Positions 19,969 through 30,811 of a stretch of DNA of 41,754 nucleotides are shown in pieces. The notes under the pieces were generated by a model that saw nothing but the letters and a program-made list of their open reading frames with translations, searched no databases and was not told the DNA's origin. Source of the DNA: Seminavis robusta (Eukaryota > Bacillariophyta > Bacillariophyceae > Naviculales > Naviculaceae); assembly GCA_903772945.1 (NCBI GenBank), contig CAICTM010000945.1, positions 1-41,754 on the forward strand, in the 5' to 3' direction. The number at the start of each line of letters is the position of its first letter. The stretch's first letter is position 1. The position numbers and the translations under genes were made by a program.

Positions 19969-22710
19969 ATGGCATTCCTGTTGAAGAAGTGCTTCCTCGT
20001 AATCCTCCTGGCGCCGTTGTTGTTGGTTTGGGGTAGTGTCAATGATGATAATGACAATGTCGTGGAGGTCAACCCCCACGTGGCGCTGGAGGTGATCTCT
20101 CCTGGGATCATTCGTGTGTTTCGGAACAACAATACTGCCTCCAGTCCAACGGCGTCTCAAGCCCTCCAGCAACGCCAAAGTCTTGTCGTGGTGGACCAAC
20201 CGAAGAAAAAGATTGATTTTCACGTCGATGTGATTGACGATAATACCACCCTCCTTGTGACTACTGATCTCCTCGTGGTCCAGGCGTCCATATTATCGGG
20301 CAAGATCGAATTTCGCAAACGCAAGGATCGTACAGTCTTACTGGCAGAAGACGTCGCCACCTTGGATTCCAAGCAGAACACGGTCCGTCAGGACTTTTGG
20401 CTCTCCTCACCTACGGAAGCTCTTTATGGAGGAGGTCAGTTTGTCAATGGCGCTCTGAACTATCGCTCGGCTCCCATTCAATGGGTGCAAACCAATACGC
20501 AAGCCGTCGTCCCCTTTCTACTATCGAGTCGTCAGTATGGAATCCTCTGGGATTTGTACGGAGAAACCATGATGAATCCACCACAACACCAAATCCAAAT
20601 GACCAACGATGGAACCAACAACTACACGGGATCCTTTGTCTCGCCTGCGGAAGGCGACTATTGGTTCTATATCGAAGCATGTGCCGGTCCCTACCAAAAG
20701 TGTCAAACCCGACCCGCACCGGTACAACTCTCATTGTGGACGATCAACGACAATCCTCGCAAGAAGAGAACAATCGTGTGCGAACACTTTGACTTGTACA
20801 ATTTGCCACATAGTATTTCCTGCCGTGTCCGCGGATTGATCCAGGATCAACAGTACCACGTCGTGTTGCAGGACCTGGCTGTCTCCGACAAAAATATTAT
20901 GCCTGCCGTCTACTACACGGCCGTGAATACCCACAACAAACTATCTCTGGAAACGCAAGCCACCAATTTCATCGACTACTACTTTGTGGCCAATGGGAAC
21001 CACCACAGCAGTAATAATAGTGAGGAGAAGAAGCAATCTATCACAACCACAACAACAACATTGGATGGTGTCATTGCCAATTATCGACAACTGACGGGGA
21101 CGGCTAAACTCTACAGTCGTTGGGTCTATGGATTTTGGCAATGCAAGGAACACTACAAAACACAACAAGAGCTATTGGATGCCGCCACCAAATTTCGACA
21201 ATTGAGGATACCGGTAGATGCCATTGTACAGGATTGGAGGTATTGGGGCGATCTGGGATGGGGCCCTCATTGGGATCCCAGAATCTATCCCGACCCTCAA
21301 GCCATGATTCAACAATTGCACAACAATAGTATGCATTTCATGGTATCCGTCTGGTCTCGATTTGATACCAACACCAAATTTTACAAAACCATGAATGCGA
21401 GTGGTCTCATTATTGAGAATGCCAATCAGTACATGGATGCTTGGAATCCTCTGGCGCGCAATCTATTCTTTCAATTTTCCAATCAAGCACACTTTTCCAT
21501 TGGTGCCGATGCCTTGTGGCTCGATGCCACCGAACCGGAAGGATCCTTGCAACGACACAAACAGATCCATCTTGGCACGGGAGACGAGTACGCCAATACG
21601 TATTCGTTAATGGTATCCAAATCCATTCATGATGGGCTGCTCGCCCAAGACCCCCACCGCCGAGTCTTTTCCTTGACACGATCGTCCTTTGCTGGACAAC
21701 AACGTTATGGAGCGACACTCTGGTCGGGGGATACCAGCAGCACGTGGGATTCTCTGCGACGACAAATTGCCATGTCCATCAACTACCAGCTATCGGGAAT
21801 TCCCTACTGGAGTATGGACACGGGAGGATTCTTTCGACCACCAAATCAATACACGGATCCCGATTACCACCATCTATTGACACGGTGGTTTCAGTTTGCC
21901 GTCTTTACTCCCGTTTTCCGCGTCCATGGTTCCCATTCGAATACCGAACTCTGGAACTATGGGAAGGAACTGCAAGACGTGATTGTCCACACGGCCATAC
22001 GATTCCGGTATCGGCTACTGGAATACATTTACTCGGGATTTGATCGCGTCGAACGGGAACACTACACGATGCAGCGAGGATTGGTGTTGGATTTCTGGTA
22101 CGACGACACTGTACAATCCATTCCGGATCAATTCATGTTTGGAGACTCCTTTTTGGTGGCGCCCATTTACACCCCTGACTCGAGTCGAACTGTCTATCTT
22201 CCCAAGCTAATGAAGGGGACATGGCGCTGCTTTTGGTCGGGCAAAGAATTGAAGGATGCGCAAACAATCCACATTGCCAACATGACTCGAAATGGAATTC
22301 CACTGTTTGTCCGGAGTAGCATTCTGGTTTTGGGACCGGATGGACGGCAACACGTCAATGACATTCTTGACGGAGAGCAATCGCTCGAAGTCAGGGTATA
22401 CGCTGGAACTGATTCGCAGTTTGTCTTGTTTGAGGATGATGGCATCTCGGGAGATCCCTACCGGCCAACAACGACAATCACCTTTCGCTGGCATGATGAC
22501 TCTAGCATTCTCACCATTGGCAAAAGGAACGGTACTCCGTTTCCTGGTATGGCAAAAACGAGGACCATCCATGTTGTGCTTGTTCGTCCTGGTGTTGGTG
22601 TTGGCATTGATCCGTCTCGGCCAGATGTCAGTCTCGCCTACAATGGTACCTCTTTCAAGGTGAAGCTCCAACCCACAAAGGAGCCGTTGCTTGCGTTAGA
22701 GCTCTCGTAG
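19969..22710 (+). CDS. Secreted GH31 alpha-glycosidase, alpha-xylosidase-like, with PA14-like insert
   Basis: One exon, 913 residues. The start at ATG 19969 (ACACC context) begins a signal peptide (MAFLLKKCFLVILL). An N-terminal beta domain contains YGGGQFVNG. Around residues 205-275 a PA14-like insert is suggested by GSFVSPAEGDYWFYIEAC and VQLSLW. The (beta/alpha)8 barrel carries AIVQDWRYWG, ALWLDATEPEG with the predicted nucleophile Asp519, and WSGDTSSTW with the predicted acid/base Asp588, then IPYWSMDTGGF. The C-terminal beta domains end in a DUF5110-like region with VFLFEDDG-type residues. GH31 enzymes cleave terminal alpha-linked sugars with retention. QDW-YW and the PA14-like insert resemble bacterial-type alpha-xylosidases acting on xyloglucan-like glycans, but alpha-glucosidase specificity is possible. 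It likely acts outside the cell or in the secretory path. Confidence 0.9.
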   Translation: MAFLLKKCFLVILLAPLLLVWGSVNDDNDNVVEVNPHVALEVISPGIIRVFRNNNTASSPTASQALQQRQSLVVVDQPKKKIDFHVDVIDDNTTLLVTTDLLVVQASILSGKIEFRKRKDRTVLLAEDVATLDSKQNTVRQDFWLSSPTEALYGGGQFVNGALNYRSAPIQWVQTNTQAVVPFLLSSRQYGILWDLYGETMMNPPQHQIQMTNDGTNNYTGSFVSPAEGDYWFYIEACAGPYQKCQTRPAPVQLSLWTINDNPRKKRTIVCEHFDLYNLPHSISCRVRGLIQDQQYHVVLQDLAVSDKNIMPAVYYTAVNTHNKLSLETQATNFIDYYFVANGNHHSSNNSEEKKQSITTTTTTLDGVIANYRQLTGTAKLYSRWVYGFWQCKEHYKTQQELLDAATKFRQLRIPVDAIVQDWRYWGDLGWGPHWDPRIYPDPQAMIQQLHNNSMHFMVSVWSRFDTNTKFYKTMNASGLIIENANQYMDAWNPLARNLFFQFSNQAHFSIGADALWLDATEPEGSLQRHKQIHLGTGDEYANTYSLMVSKSIHDGLLAQDPHRRVFSLTRSSFAGQQRYGATLWSGDTSSTWDSLRRQIAMSINYQLSGIPYWSMDTGGFFRPPNQYTDPDYHHLLTRWFQFAVFTPVFRVHGSHSNTELWNYGKELQDVIVHTAIRFRYRLLEYIYSGFDRVEREHYTMQRGLVLDFWYDDTVQSIPDQFMFGDSFLVAPIYTPDSSRTVYLPKLMKGTWRCFWSGKELKDAQTIHIANMTRNGIPLFVRSSILVLGPDGRQHVNDILDGEQSLEVRVYAGTDSQFVLFEDDGISGDPYRPTTTITFRWHDDSSILTIGKRNGTPFPGMAKTRTIHVVLVRPGVGVGIDPSRPDVSLAYNGTSFKVKLQPTKEPLLALELS

Positions 22711-23510
22711 AACTCGAGTCCTTTGCTGGAAAGCACCACACGACTTGGGAGGTTCATGGCCAGGTAGTTACACAATAAATTTCCCAACGACTTCGACCAC
22801 GAGGCTTCAGTGAAACGTTTCTGATGACGTAGGAGCCGGGGCTGTGCTCAGCCCAAGTCTCGCTCTATCGATAGACACCTAGCCGATTTTGTCAGACGGC
22901 TAACACGAAACCTGGCTGGGACCACCCCTTCTCTCCTTAACCATTGTCTTAGTTATTCCGTCTCTCTCTCTCGAGCCACTATTCACGGCCACCAGTAGTA
23001 CTGTGGAAAGATGCACTCCGCACCGTAGATGTAGCGAACGCAACTAATCGACTTCTCTAATCGGGAGCCGCGAACGATCCGTCTAGTGCTGATCTCAGTA
23101 ATACTTTCTTGGCCTACACCATCTTCTCACCAAACACTCGTCATCTATGCCATGCGGAGAACACACGCAAACAAAGGTATTGAACATACTAAGGATATGA
23201 ATTCATTTCAGTTCTGCTTCACGATTTTCCTTTTTCGGGGACTGTCTCGTTCTGCTGGTACCAGGTACCACCGGCAGATACGTGTCTGGGATCCTATTAG
23301 AGAAGCAGCAGAGAAGCAAGCAGAACAGGTGCAAGAAGAGAAATTGAAACCGCACTGATGAAAGCACTGCTGTCAAGCACACCAACAACGTCCTCCTCTG
23401 ACTTTGCCACATCATTGTCTGCCTCCTTCTCAACCAGACCTCCCACATCAGTAGTTTCAGTAATGCCTGCCCACAGCATGCCATGATTGAACAGTTCTTC
23501 ACGACCCTCA
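22711..23510. other. Non-coding stretch
   Basis: 3' region of the GH31 gene. Overlapping minus-strand readings at 23203-23608 partly look protein-like (HGISDEGREELFNHGMLWAG) and may belong with the TPR fragment just upstream on that strand. No start or family is seen. A TGGTACCAGGTACCA palindrome lies near 23258. Confidence 0.35.
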
Positions 23511-23831
23511 TCAGAAATACCATGAGCAACGTAGCTGATTCTTGCCCAATGCTGACAATCGAATAGCGAGACATGCCTTGTACTTAGACAAAGCACCTTT
23601 ATAGTCACCCTTTGCCTTCAGAGCAGAAGGAATATTGTGGTAGGTGGTTGCCACTGAGGCATGATTCTTGAGGTAAACGTTATGTTTTCCCTTACACTTA
23701 TGTTTTCCCTTAAACTTTTGGATTACCTCAGAGATCAACAGAGGGTTTTGAGCAGGTGAATTAATACATGTATTGCATTCCTTGAATGCTGGATCTCTGA
23801 AGTCTGAAGGGGGATGAGCAAACTTGCCCAT
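23511..23831 (-). pseudogene. Copied fragment of the HET/TIR-like-TPR gene
   Basis: Positions 23538-23667 match 36211-36340 without gaps over 130 bp and with only a handful of mismatches. They encode one TPR unit (YHNIPSALKAKGDYKGALSKY) of the 879-residue protein at 35263-37902. Left of it on the minus strand is unrelated sequence containing a short tandem repeat (23678-23716), from which an ATG at 23831 reads in. Right of it the frame is lost: LSALGKN is followed by a short non-TPR tail. It is a gene fragment inserted or copied recently, not a complete gene. Confidence 0.7.
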
Positions 23832-23910
23832 GGCTCTGTGTTGAATTTGTTCGAGCGTTTTTGTAAAATTGTGCGCTAAGCCAATCTTTTACTTTGGCTG
23901 TTTTTCTCTA

Positions 23911-24043
23911 TTGGATTTGATTGGATTGCATTGGATTAGATTGGATTGCATTGAATTACAGTTTACTATATAAATAACAGTACTATTTGGAATCCAATTC
24001 AATCCAATCCAATGCAATGCAATGCAATCTAATCCAATTAAAT
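23911..24043. repeat. Inverted minisatellite able to form a long hairpin
   Basis: The left arm, about 23911-23957, is built of TTGGAT and TTGCAT hexamers. The right arm, about 23991-24040, is built of the complementary ATCCAA and ATGCAA units. A 33-nt AT-rich loop separates them. The arms pair imperfectly over about 45 bp. Confidence 0.75.
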
Positions 24044-24450
24044 TTATCTTCCGGCAAAAATACGAATTTCGTCTTTTTAACTGATTTTAGCGAGTCACAT
24101 CCATTACAATACAGGGCTATTGCAAGATTTGCCCATCCCCAAGCTTTTAATTCGTACGGCGCGGTACGGTACGATGCGGTACGGTGCTGTGCACAGCGCT
24201 TCGGCGCAAGGTACAAAAATCGGCCACAAAAATTGTCTGCAAAAAATCCTTGAAGACTATATTCACTGATAATTCAGAAAGTAATACTCTTACTGAGAGG
24301 TTCAGGAGAAGTGTTCGGGAGAAGTGTTCGGGAGCAATGTGAGAGAGAAGCTACCTCGGATCCGATCCTCGATTCACTCTATCCTCTCGATCCGTGACTC
24401 TGTACCGTGTACTCAATTGCAACGGTTTCGTAGAGCTGTGTGTGTGATCT

Positions 24451-24754
24451 GGAAGGCCCGGTCACGCGACAGCTGGTCGCCAAAAATTAGCATAAAGTCG
24501 CACACAGCATCAAAGTCGCATCAAAAGTCGTATGAAAAGTCGCATAAGAGTCGCATGAAAGTCGCGTGCGACTTTCTCGCACGACTATAAGCAAGGTGAC
24601 AGAGTCGCGTAGGATCGCTGAAAGTCGTTTGGAAAGTCGTGCAAAAGTCGCATGCGACTCGCACACGACTCGCACGCGACTTTGTGAACGACTTTCAGCG
24701 ATCCTACGCGACTTTGACCGATCCGGGACTTCAAGTCGCATGACGGGGCCTTCC
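24451..24754. mobile_element. MITE-like foldback element, about 304 bp
   Basis: Terminal inverted repeats: 24451-24470 (starts GGAAGGCCC) and 24735-24754 (ends GGGGCCTTCC) match in 18 of 20 positions. Inside, 24604-24629 and 24687-24712 form a perfect 26-bp inverted repeat. The interior is filled with many AAAGTCGCAT-type words in both orientations. No protein is encoded, and I could not see a clear target-site duplication. It is consistent with a non-autonomous DNA transposon or foldback element; the superfamily is not assignable. Confidence 0.6.
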
Positions 24755-25057
24755 TGGAAAGGCAGCACACCAGTATGCACTAAACCACTTGCAGCAGGGC
24801 AACCCCAAAGCAGATATGAGACAAAGGCAAAAGCAACCAATGCATTGAGTTGATTGAATTGTTAATAAATGGGCCTAGAGTATTGGATTATTCTGAAGGG
24901 GGTCAAGGCTAAGAGAGAAGGAGGGGACCAGTTAGTGGGGTAAGTGCCACTAGGGCGGCATTTAGTTCCCTGGCCATCCCGCTCCCTCAGGATCATTGAA
25001 ACATCTGTGTGTTGGAGGAAGCAACCGAAAGACAAACTCTAACTGTCATCACACAAG

Positions 25058-28000
25058 CTAACCGTGGCCGTCTGACACGAGAAGCTTCACGATGAGTTTC
25101 ATTTCATTCGATCCTGCTAACTCAAACGACGGGTCGTCAATCTTCTTTGCCAAAAGGCTGTCAAGGCGCTGCCTCAGGCCGCCGACCAAGGATCCAATTC
25201 TCGCCTTTGCATCAAGTTTGACCCAGCCATCGATGACAACGATGCCTTCGTTTGCTTGCACCTCAAGGTCACCAGCAAACAAGAGGAGCGAGTATGCACT
25301 GCATTCTGAGACATCGCGCAAGAAAGGTTTGGATGTACGAATCATTGTGTGATAAACCACCCATGGACAGTAGTAATTGCCAACCTTGAAATTGAAGGAA
25401 CTTGGATGGATGAAGACACGTTCATCCAACTTCTTTGATGCGGCAAGAGCTTGTTCCTGCTGCTCCTCGATACTACCTCGAATGAAGAACTTGAGCTCCT
25501 TTGCTTCTCCGTCTTTCTCCACAGCTCCTTCCACGGTTTCCACATACTTTGTGGTGGATCGTTGAATGCGAACCAGTTGGCTGGGAGCCAGAGCTGCAAC
25601 AGCACAGGCTCTGATGATCGTCCAACTTCTCATGTTTCGGTCGGCATCTTTCGAAGCTGTGTAGCCGGCGGCTCGAAGACTTGAATCGTACTGATTGACA
25701 AGTTGCACCATATCTCTCATGCTGTTGAAGCCAAGCCCGAGTTTGTCGCATAGCCACTTGCGCCCGCCGCCACCTGGCGTAGTGTCGTCCCACTGCAGGT
25801 AGACAGCAGCTTCGCGGGCAAACACGTCAGTGTGAGCAGAGAGAGATCACAAGAAGAACACACAAAGTAGCTCCAAAGGAGTGTGACGTACCAAGTAGAC
25901 AGTGATCACTGTTTCCGACTTTTGAGAACAGAGCCTTGCGCTCATCCAAAACTATTTGTTTCTTGATGTTTTCGACCGACGTTTTCTCGTCCTCTTCGCC
26001 GCCACGGTTAACCCGGGGTGGGTCAACACGGAGAAAGGGACTTCTCCCGAGGCTCATCCCCGCTGCCATGGCTAATGCAGCTTTGCGGCATCCCAGAATC
26101 GCCCCCATCACCAATACTGGCAGACCCAACCAAACAGATGCTTTAGACACTCACAAGAAGCAGTCCAGCGCTCGAGTCAAGGCCAACAACTTACGTTTTC
26201 CCACTGATGGTGGTGCCGGTATACCAGCCAAGTGCATTCCTAGAGGTGTGAGCACACTGTCGGCGAGATTGTCGCCTGCAGACACTGCTCCAAGCTTTTT
26301 GAGACTAAACAAGGCCGAATCAACCGATTGCTTGGATGGAGGGTCCATCAATTTACCCATGAAACCAGCCCCAAAACCCAAAAAGAGAAGCGAGAGCATC
26401 GTTTGATCCAGCGCACAACGCTTAATCTCGGGATCCCCGTGCTCCTTGAGCTTCGAAAACGTGTTCCTGGAAATCAGTTTGTAGCACGTTCCTTCACGCA
26501 CACGACCAGCTCTTCCTCTTCGCTGCTTCAAACTAGCCTTCGATGCAAATTGCTCCAAAAGCAAGGGCATTCGATTTGTCGGGTCGTAAGAGCTTTGTTT
26601 TTCGCGACAGGAATCGATCACTTTTGTTTTCAGGGTGGAGAAGAAATGAGATGTAAACAGATGAGGAAAGTCGTCCAACTAGCCAGGAGAGCTTACCAAT
26701 GGTACAGTCTGGGATTGTGATGGAAGTTTCGGCCACTGATGATGAAGTTTCCAAGTGAGTGGCTACCAGGGGCTTCAATGACATTCACAAAGAGGTTGTA
26801 GACGTACCATTCGTGGAAAGGATAACCTTCGTCAATCCATTTCGCGGGGGCTGAAACACGAGGCGTTGATCTTTTGGCTGGAGACCTCCGTGAAGAGGGA
26901 GAACGAGTATGGGCAAGTTTTGGCCTATCCTCTTCACCGCTTCCATTGCATTGTTGATTTCCGGAGCACCAGAGAGAAACGCCAAAATTGACCCATCGTC
27001 TTCAGGCCCTCTGGTCCTCACCAAATGGCAAATCAAGCGCCCCAAAAGATCGTAGTCAAGGTCAGTTTCATCGACACGTTTGACTAGATCTTCAATTGGG
27101 ATGCCATGATGGGGGCCATTGCCGGTGGATGTTTTGGAGGGCACCACCTCTTCGTCGTCGCTTTCGTCGTCTGACTTTTCGGAATCATTCCACGGGGTAG
27201 CCTTCCTGGGCCGTTGTTGTTGTTGGAATCCTTGCCACTTTTTCTTCTTTTTGTTCTTTGGTGGAATGTAGCCAGTTACACTCAGCACATCCTCTAGCAG
27301 ATAATCTGTGACCGGGAAAGTTCGACCAGGAATATGAATTCGGGGTGTCTTTGGGCCCCAATACGAGGCGAACTTATCCGCATCCAACGTGGCACTCATC
27401 AGTACGACTCTCAACTTTGGATAGTCCCGCAATCTGAGCTTGAGAAAACCTGAACGAACGAACGAACGAACGCATGGAGCATGCATGAGTGAAAACGACC
27501 ACAAACAAACAAACGGTGCAACCAGGACACTGTCTATTACTCACCCAATAAGACATCCGAATCGAGATGACGCTCATGAACCTCGTCGACTACAATAGTG
27601 GTGATATTTTCCAAGGCTCCTTCACATTGCAGCTGGCGCAGTAGCACCCCGGTAGTACAAAAGATGAGTCGACTCTTGGCACAAAGAGCCGAGTCGCCTC
27701 TCACCACATATCCCACACTCTCTTGACCAGGCTGATTTTCGCCACGTTCGTTGGCAACTCGAGCAGCCACTCCGGTAGCGGCGAGTCGTCGAGGCTGCGC
27801 CACGACAATCTTGGACTCCAGTGGTGCTTCTTCTAAAATGAATTGTGGAATTTGAGTCGTCTTGCCGCATCTGTGATAGTACGGTACGACAACAAGGGAT
27901 GCATGTGAGGTCATTATATGGCGTGGCATAGCATGCGGTAGTTGCGTCTTGCATTATGCAAAATCAAATGCATGATTGATCGATCGTACCCTGTATCACC

Positions 28001-30185
28001 CGTCACCAGCATGACACGACCGCCCTGTTCAAATTTGAAAAACAATAGAATGAGATTGTTGGTGTAAGACAGACCAAATCGAGCAAATAAATCCATCCAT
28101 GATCGTAGCTGGTACCTTGTCGGCTTGGGCCATGGCGTTCAAAAAGTCGGTTCGTGCTTTGAAAGCCGGCAAGGACTTTCGCGCCTGGTCCATGGCTCTG
28201 CCAATGTTGGGAAACGCCGTGGCAGGTGTCGTTTTATGAGGCGACGTGGACCAAAATGTGGACCGTACTCGTGGCCGTGCCTTTGGACGAGTCCTTGGCC
28301 GTGATGACGATGGTTTTTGTTGTTGTTGTTTCTGCTGTTTCGTTTCCGGTTTGGGTTTGACAGTTCCAGTTCCATTGGTGTTATTATTATCAATATCATT
28401 ATCATCACCACCACCACCCAGTACTGACAAGAGTGAGACTGGCTGTAATTCTCCCGCCACGGCGTCTTCGATGAGTTCCTGGACGTGTCCGTAGATTTCA
28501 AACATCATGGGATTTCCCAATTCAATATTGGTGGATGACAACCACGTGAGGAGTTGCACATGTACGGCCGCTCCTGTGGAGGGTGGCAACCCCGCCACCA
28601 AAATGCGGGTGGGAAATGCCATGGGATAGATTCCTTCTTGTACGACCGCTTGAAGCGTCCTGCCATTGTCCATTTGAATGGTCAAAATGGTTTCTCCGTC
28701 CTTGTTTTGCCGACAAGTGAATTCGGAGGGATAAATCGCTTCCAGTGCTTCTATTTCGTCTTGGAGTGTTTGCCGATTGTCGTGGTCATTGGGGGTTGTG
28801 CTAGCGTCGGATAATGGTACCAAGGGCGTTCCCGCCGCCGTTTGAAATGTCTTGTACAAGATTGCCTCTAGAGCCTGATTATTGTCGGCTTGTTGTACGA
28901 TTCGCTCTGCTTCGGTGGGTGTAATACCGTATCGGGATGCCAACTGGGATGCTTGTGGACTGATTGGTGTTGTTGCTGTGGTTTTATTAGTATTGTTGTT
29001 GTTTGGTTGTGATTGTGATTGTTTGGTACTGACAATGACATCGAGTGTTCCTCCCCGTGGATCAAATCCTTCGGGCAACTGATCTTCATCGAGATGAATA
29101 CAGAGCCATTGGAGACATTCTTCGTACAAGGCATCCCACTTTTCTTCGTCTTCACTGTTTTTGGCAGCAGTAACATTCTGCAATGCTGCCATGACTTGTC
29201 GCTTGGTGAATCCTTCCTGCCGCAACCGATTGAGGACATAGGCATGTCCATCATTGATCAGTGTCGTAGTTTCATTCTCTTCTTCATCTTCTGGCATGTC
29301 ATTGTCATTATTATCGTCGACAATGACAACCGTGTCGCCTCGCAACAATGTTTGAATGTCCTTGCGCAAATGTGCCGCGAGAAAGACGGGATGATTTTGA
29401 TTGGCCATGCGAAGGGCTTCATAGTGTCGAATCTTTTTGGCCCGTTGTCGTTTGCGTTCGTCTTGATGTTGCCGTTGATCGGCACTACTAATGAATTTTT
29501 TGCCACTCGTCAAGGACGTCGATGCTTGGGCTCCACCGCCTGAAGATGATGACGGTGGTTTCTTATTCTGATTGTTGTCAGATGTTGTTGGTTTGGTCGT
29601 CGTTTCATTATTATTTGTCTTGTTGTTCTGAATGGCATGCAACCAGGTAGTCCTGTAAGGTTCTGGCAATTTGCGTTCGTGCGGTAGTTTGGGTGTTTGA
29701 TGCAGCAGTGCCAGAATACAGGCTTCTTCCATGGCTTGTTCGGCATTGGGGACTCCCTTGGAGGGGACAAAGAAGAGGTCTTTATTGGGATCTTTGGCAT
29801 CGGGTAAAATGACGCGATACAGACTTGTGCTGTTGTTGATCTTACTGATATTCTTGAACTTGGGAGGTCGTCGTTTTTCCCGTTGACAGTATTCCTTGAG
29901 GAGTGTCGACGGCAACCGTTGCCATTGTTCAATTTGGGTCTTACCTAACTCGGTCGTTTTGGCGGCTTGCGAAATCAAGGCCGTTTGACCCGATGCACCT
30001 TTTTGTTTGTGACCTTTGCCGCCCCATTGCTGTGTTTCCGGATCCCATCGATGGCCTCTGGAAGGACGTTCCGGACGATTCCCACAGTCACAATTGTACG
30101 GATGATCACAGATACACTTCTTGGGAGCAGCAGCAGCAGCAGCTCCCTTATTATTGCCGCCGCCCTTTTTCGATGATTTGCCCAT
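25058..30185 (-). CDS. DHX57: DHX57-like DExH-box RNA helicase (UBA, RWD, helicase, HA2, OB)
   Basis: Eight exons: 30185-28116, 28024-27990, 27870-27545, 27449-26808, 26735-26697, 26620-26195, 26116-25892 and 25809-25058. GT-AG introns of 72-119 nt give 1504 residues. The start is ATG 30185 in an ACCATGG context. The N-terminus has a Cys-rich patch (CICDHPYNCDC), then low-complexity linkers, a UBA-like helix set (about 405-445) and an RWD domain (about 470-575, EIEALEAIYPSEF). The helicase core shows motif I GDTGCGKT split by intron 2, motif II DEVH, motif III SAT, LSTN/VAETS and motif VI QRRGRAGR, then HA2 (GAILGCRKAALAMAAG) and an OB-like end. The domain order matches DHX57. Likely role: ATP-dependent RNA unwinding in RNA processing or translation. 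The donor after SVGK (GTAAGT at 26194) is used; reading through gives a false end. Intron 3 holds a GAAC tetranucleotide run. Confidence 0.9.
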
Positions 30186-30811
30186 GGTTTTGTACCGGTA
30201 CGTCAATGGGTCAATAATAATAATGGAGCAGAGATTGAGATTGTGGTTAATTGTGAGAAGCTCATGCTTCGTGATCTGGGGCTGTGGAGAGGGGCATCAT
30301 GGAACAAGTGTGCGAGCGGACTGACGTCAGTTCGAGAACTTTAGCCTAGAAAAAGTACTAGTAGTTGCGGTAATGGTTGCCTGTCTAAACATTTCTATAA
30401 AGATTTGGCTTTACCGCATCTACCTGCATTCCACAGTGGCTTGTGGATGAACCTTTGAAAGGCCAGGATTTTCGGGTTGGAAAACCCGTCTGAAACCCCG
30501 TCTGAAAAGATCAGACCGTCGTGCTTTGATCTTCATGCATATTTATATTTACCGGCCAGACAGATGCTGTTGTTGTCTGCACAATCGATCGTTGCCCATA
30601 ATATCGATCGATCGATCGATCGATCGATCGATCCATCCATCCATCCAGCCATCCATCAAACAGATAAACAAAGAGGGAGGTGCTCGAGCATACCGGTACG
30701 GCACCGTACATCATTCTGCGCTCGATCCACATCCCATTAACAATTTATTTTGAAGTGCCCGAACCGTTCCACTTTTGTGTCCTCGGACTTATATACTTGC
30801 AGCCAGAAGAA
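30186..30811. other. Divergent intergenic region with microsatellites
   Basis: 5' regions of the helicase (minus) and the HET/TIR-like gene (plus). It contains the (ATCG)n-(ATCC)n array. No gene is seen. Confidence 0.5.
30603..30656 (+). repeat. Compound (ATCG)n(ATCC)n microsatellite
   Basis: About seven perfect ATCG units run straight into about six ATCC units with one interruption (AGCC). Confidence 0.95.

Larger units (their letters stand above)
23832..25057. other. Repeat-rich, gene-free region
   Basis: It holds the inverted minisatellite (23911-24043), a segment of GCGGTACGGTACG-type strings (24157-24200), the tandem GGGAGAAGTGTTC repeats near 24306-24335 and the foldback element (24451-24754). 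No coding sequence is accepted. Confidence 0.6.

Noticed and set aside
26151-26194. Helicase exon running on to the stop at 26151
   Set aside because: It breaks the conserved SVGK-LLVMGAILGC stretch; the GTAAGT donor at 26194 restores it in phase.
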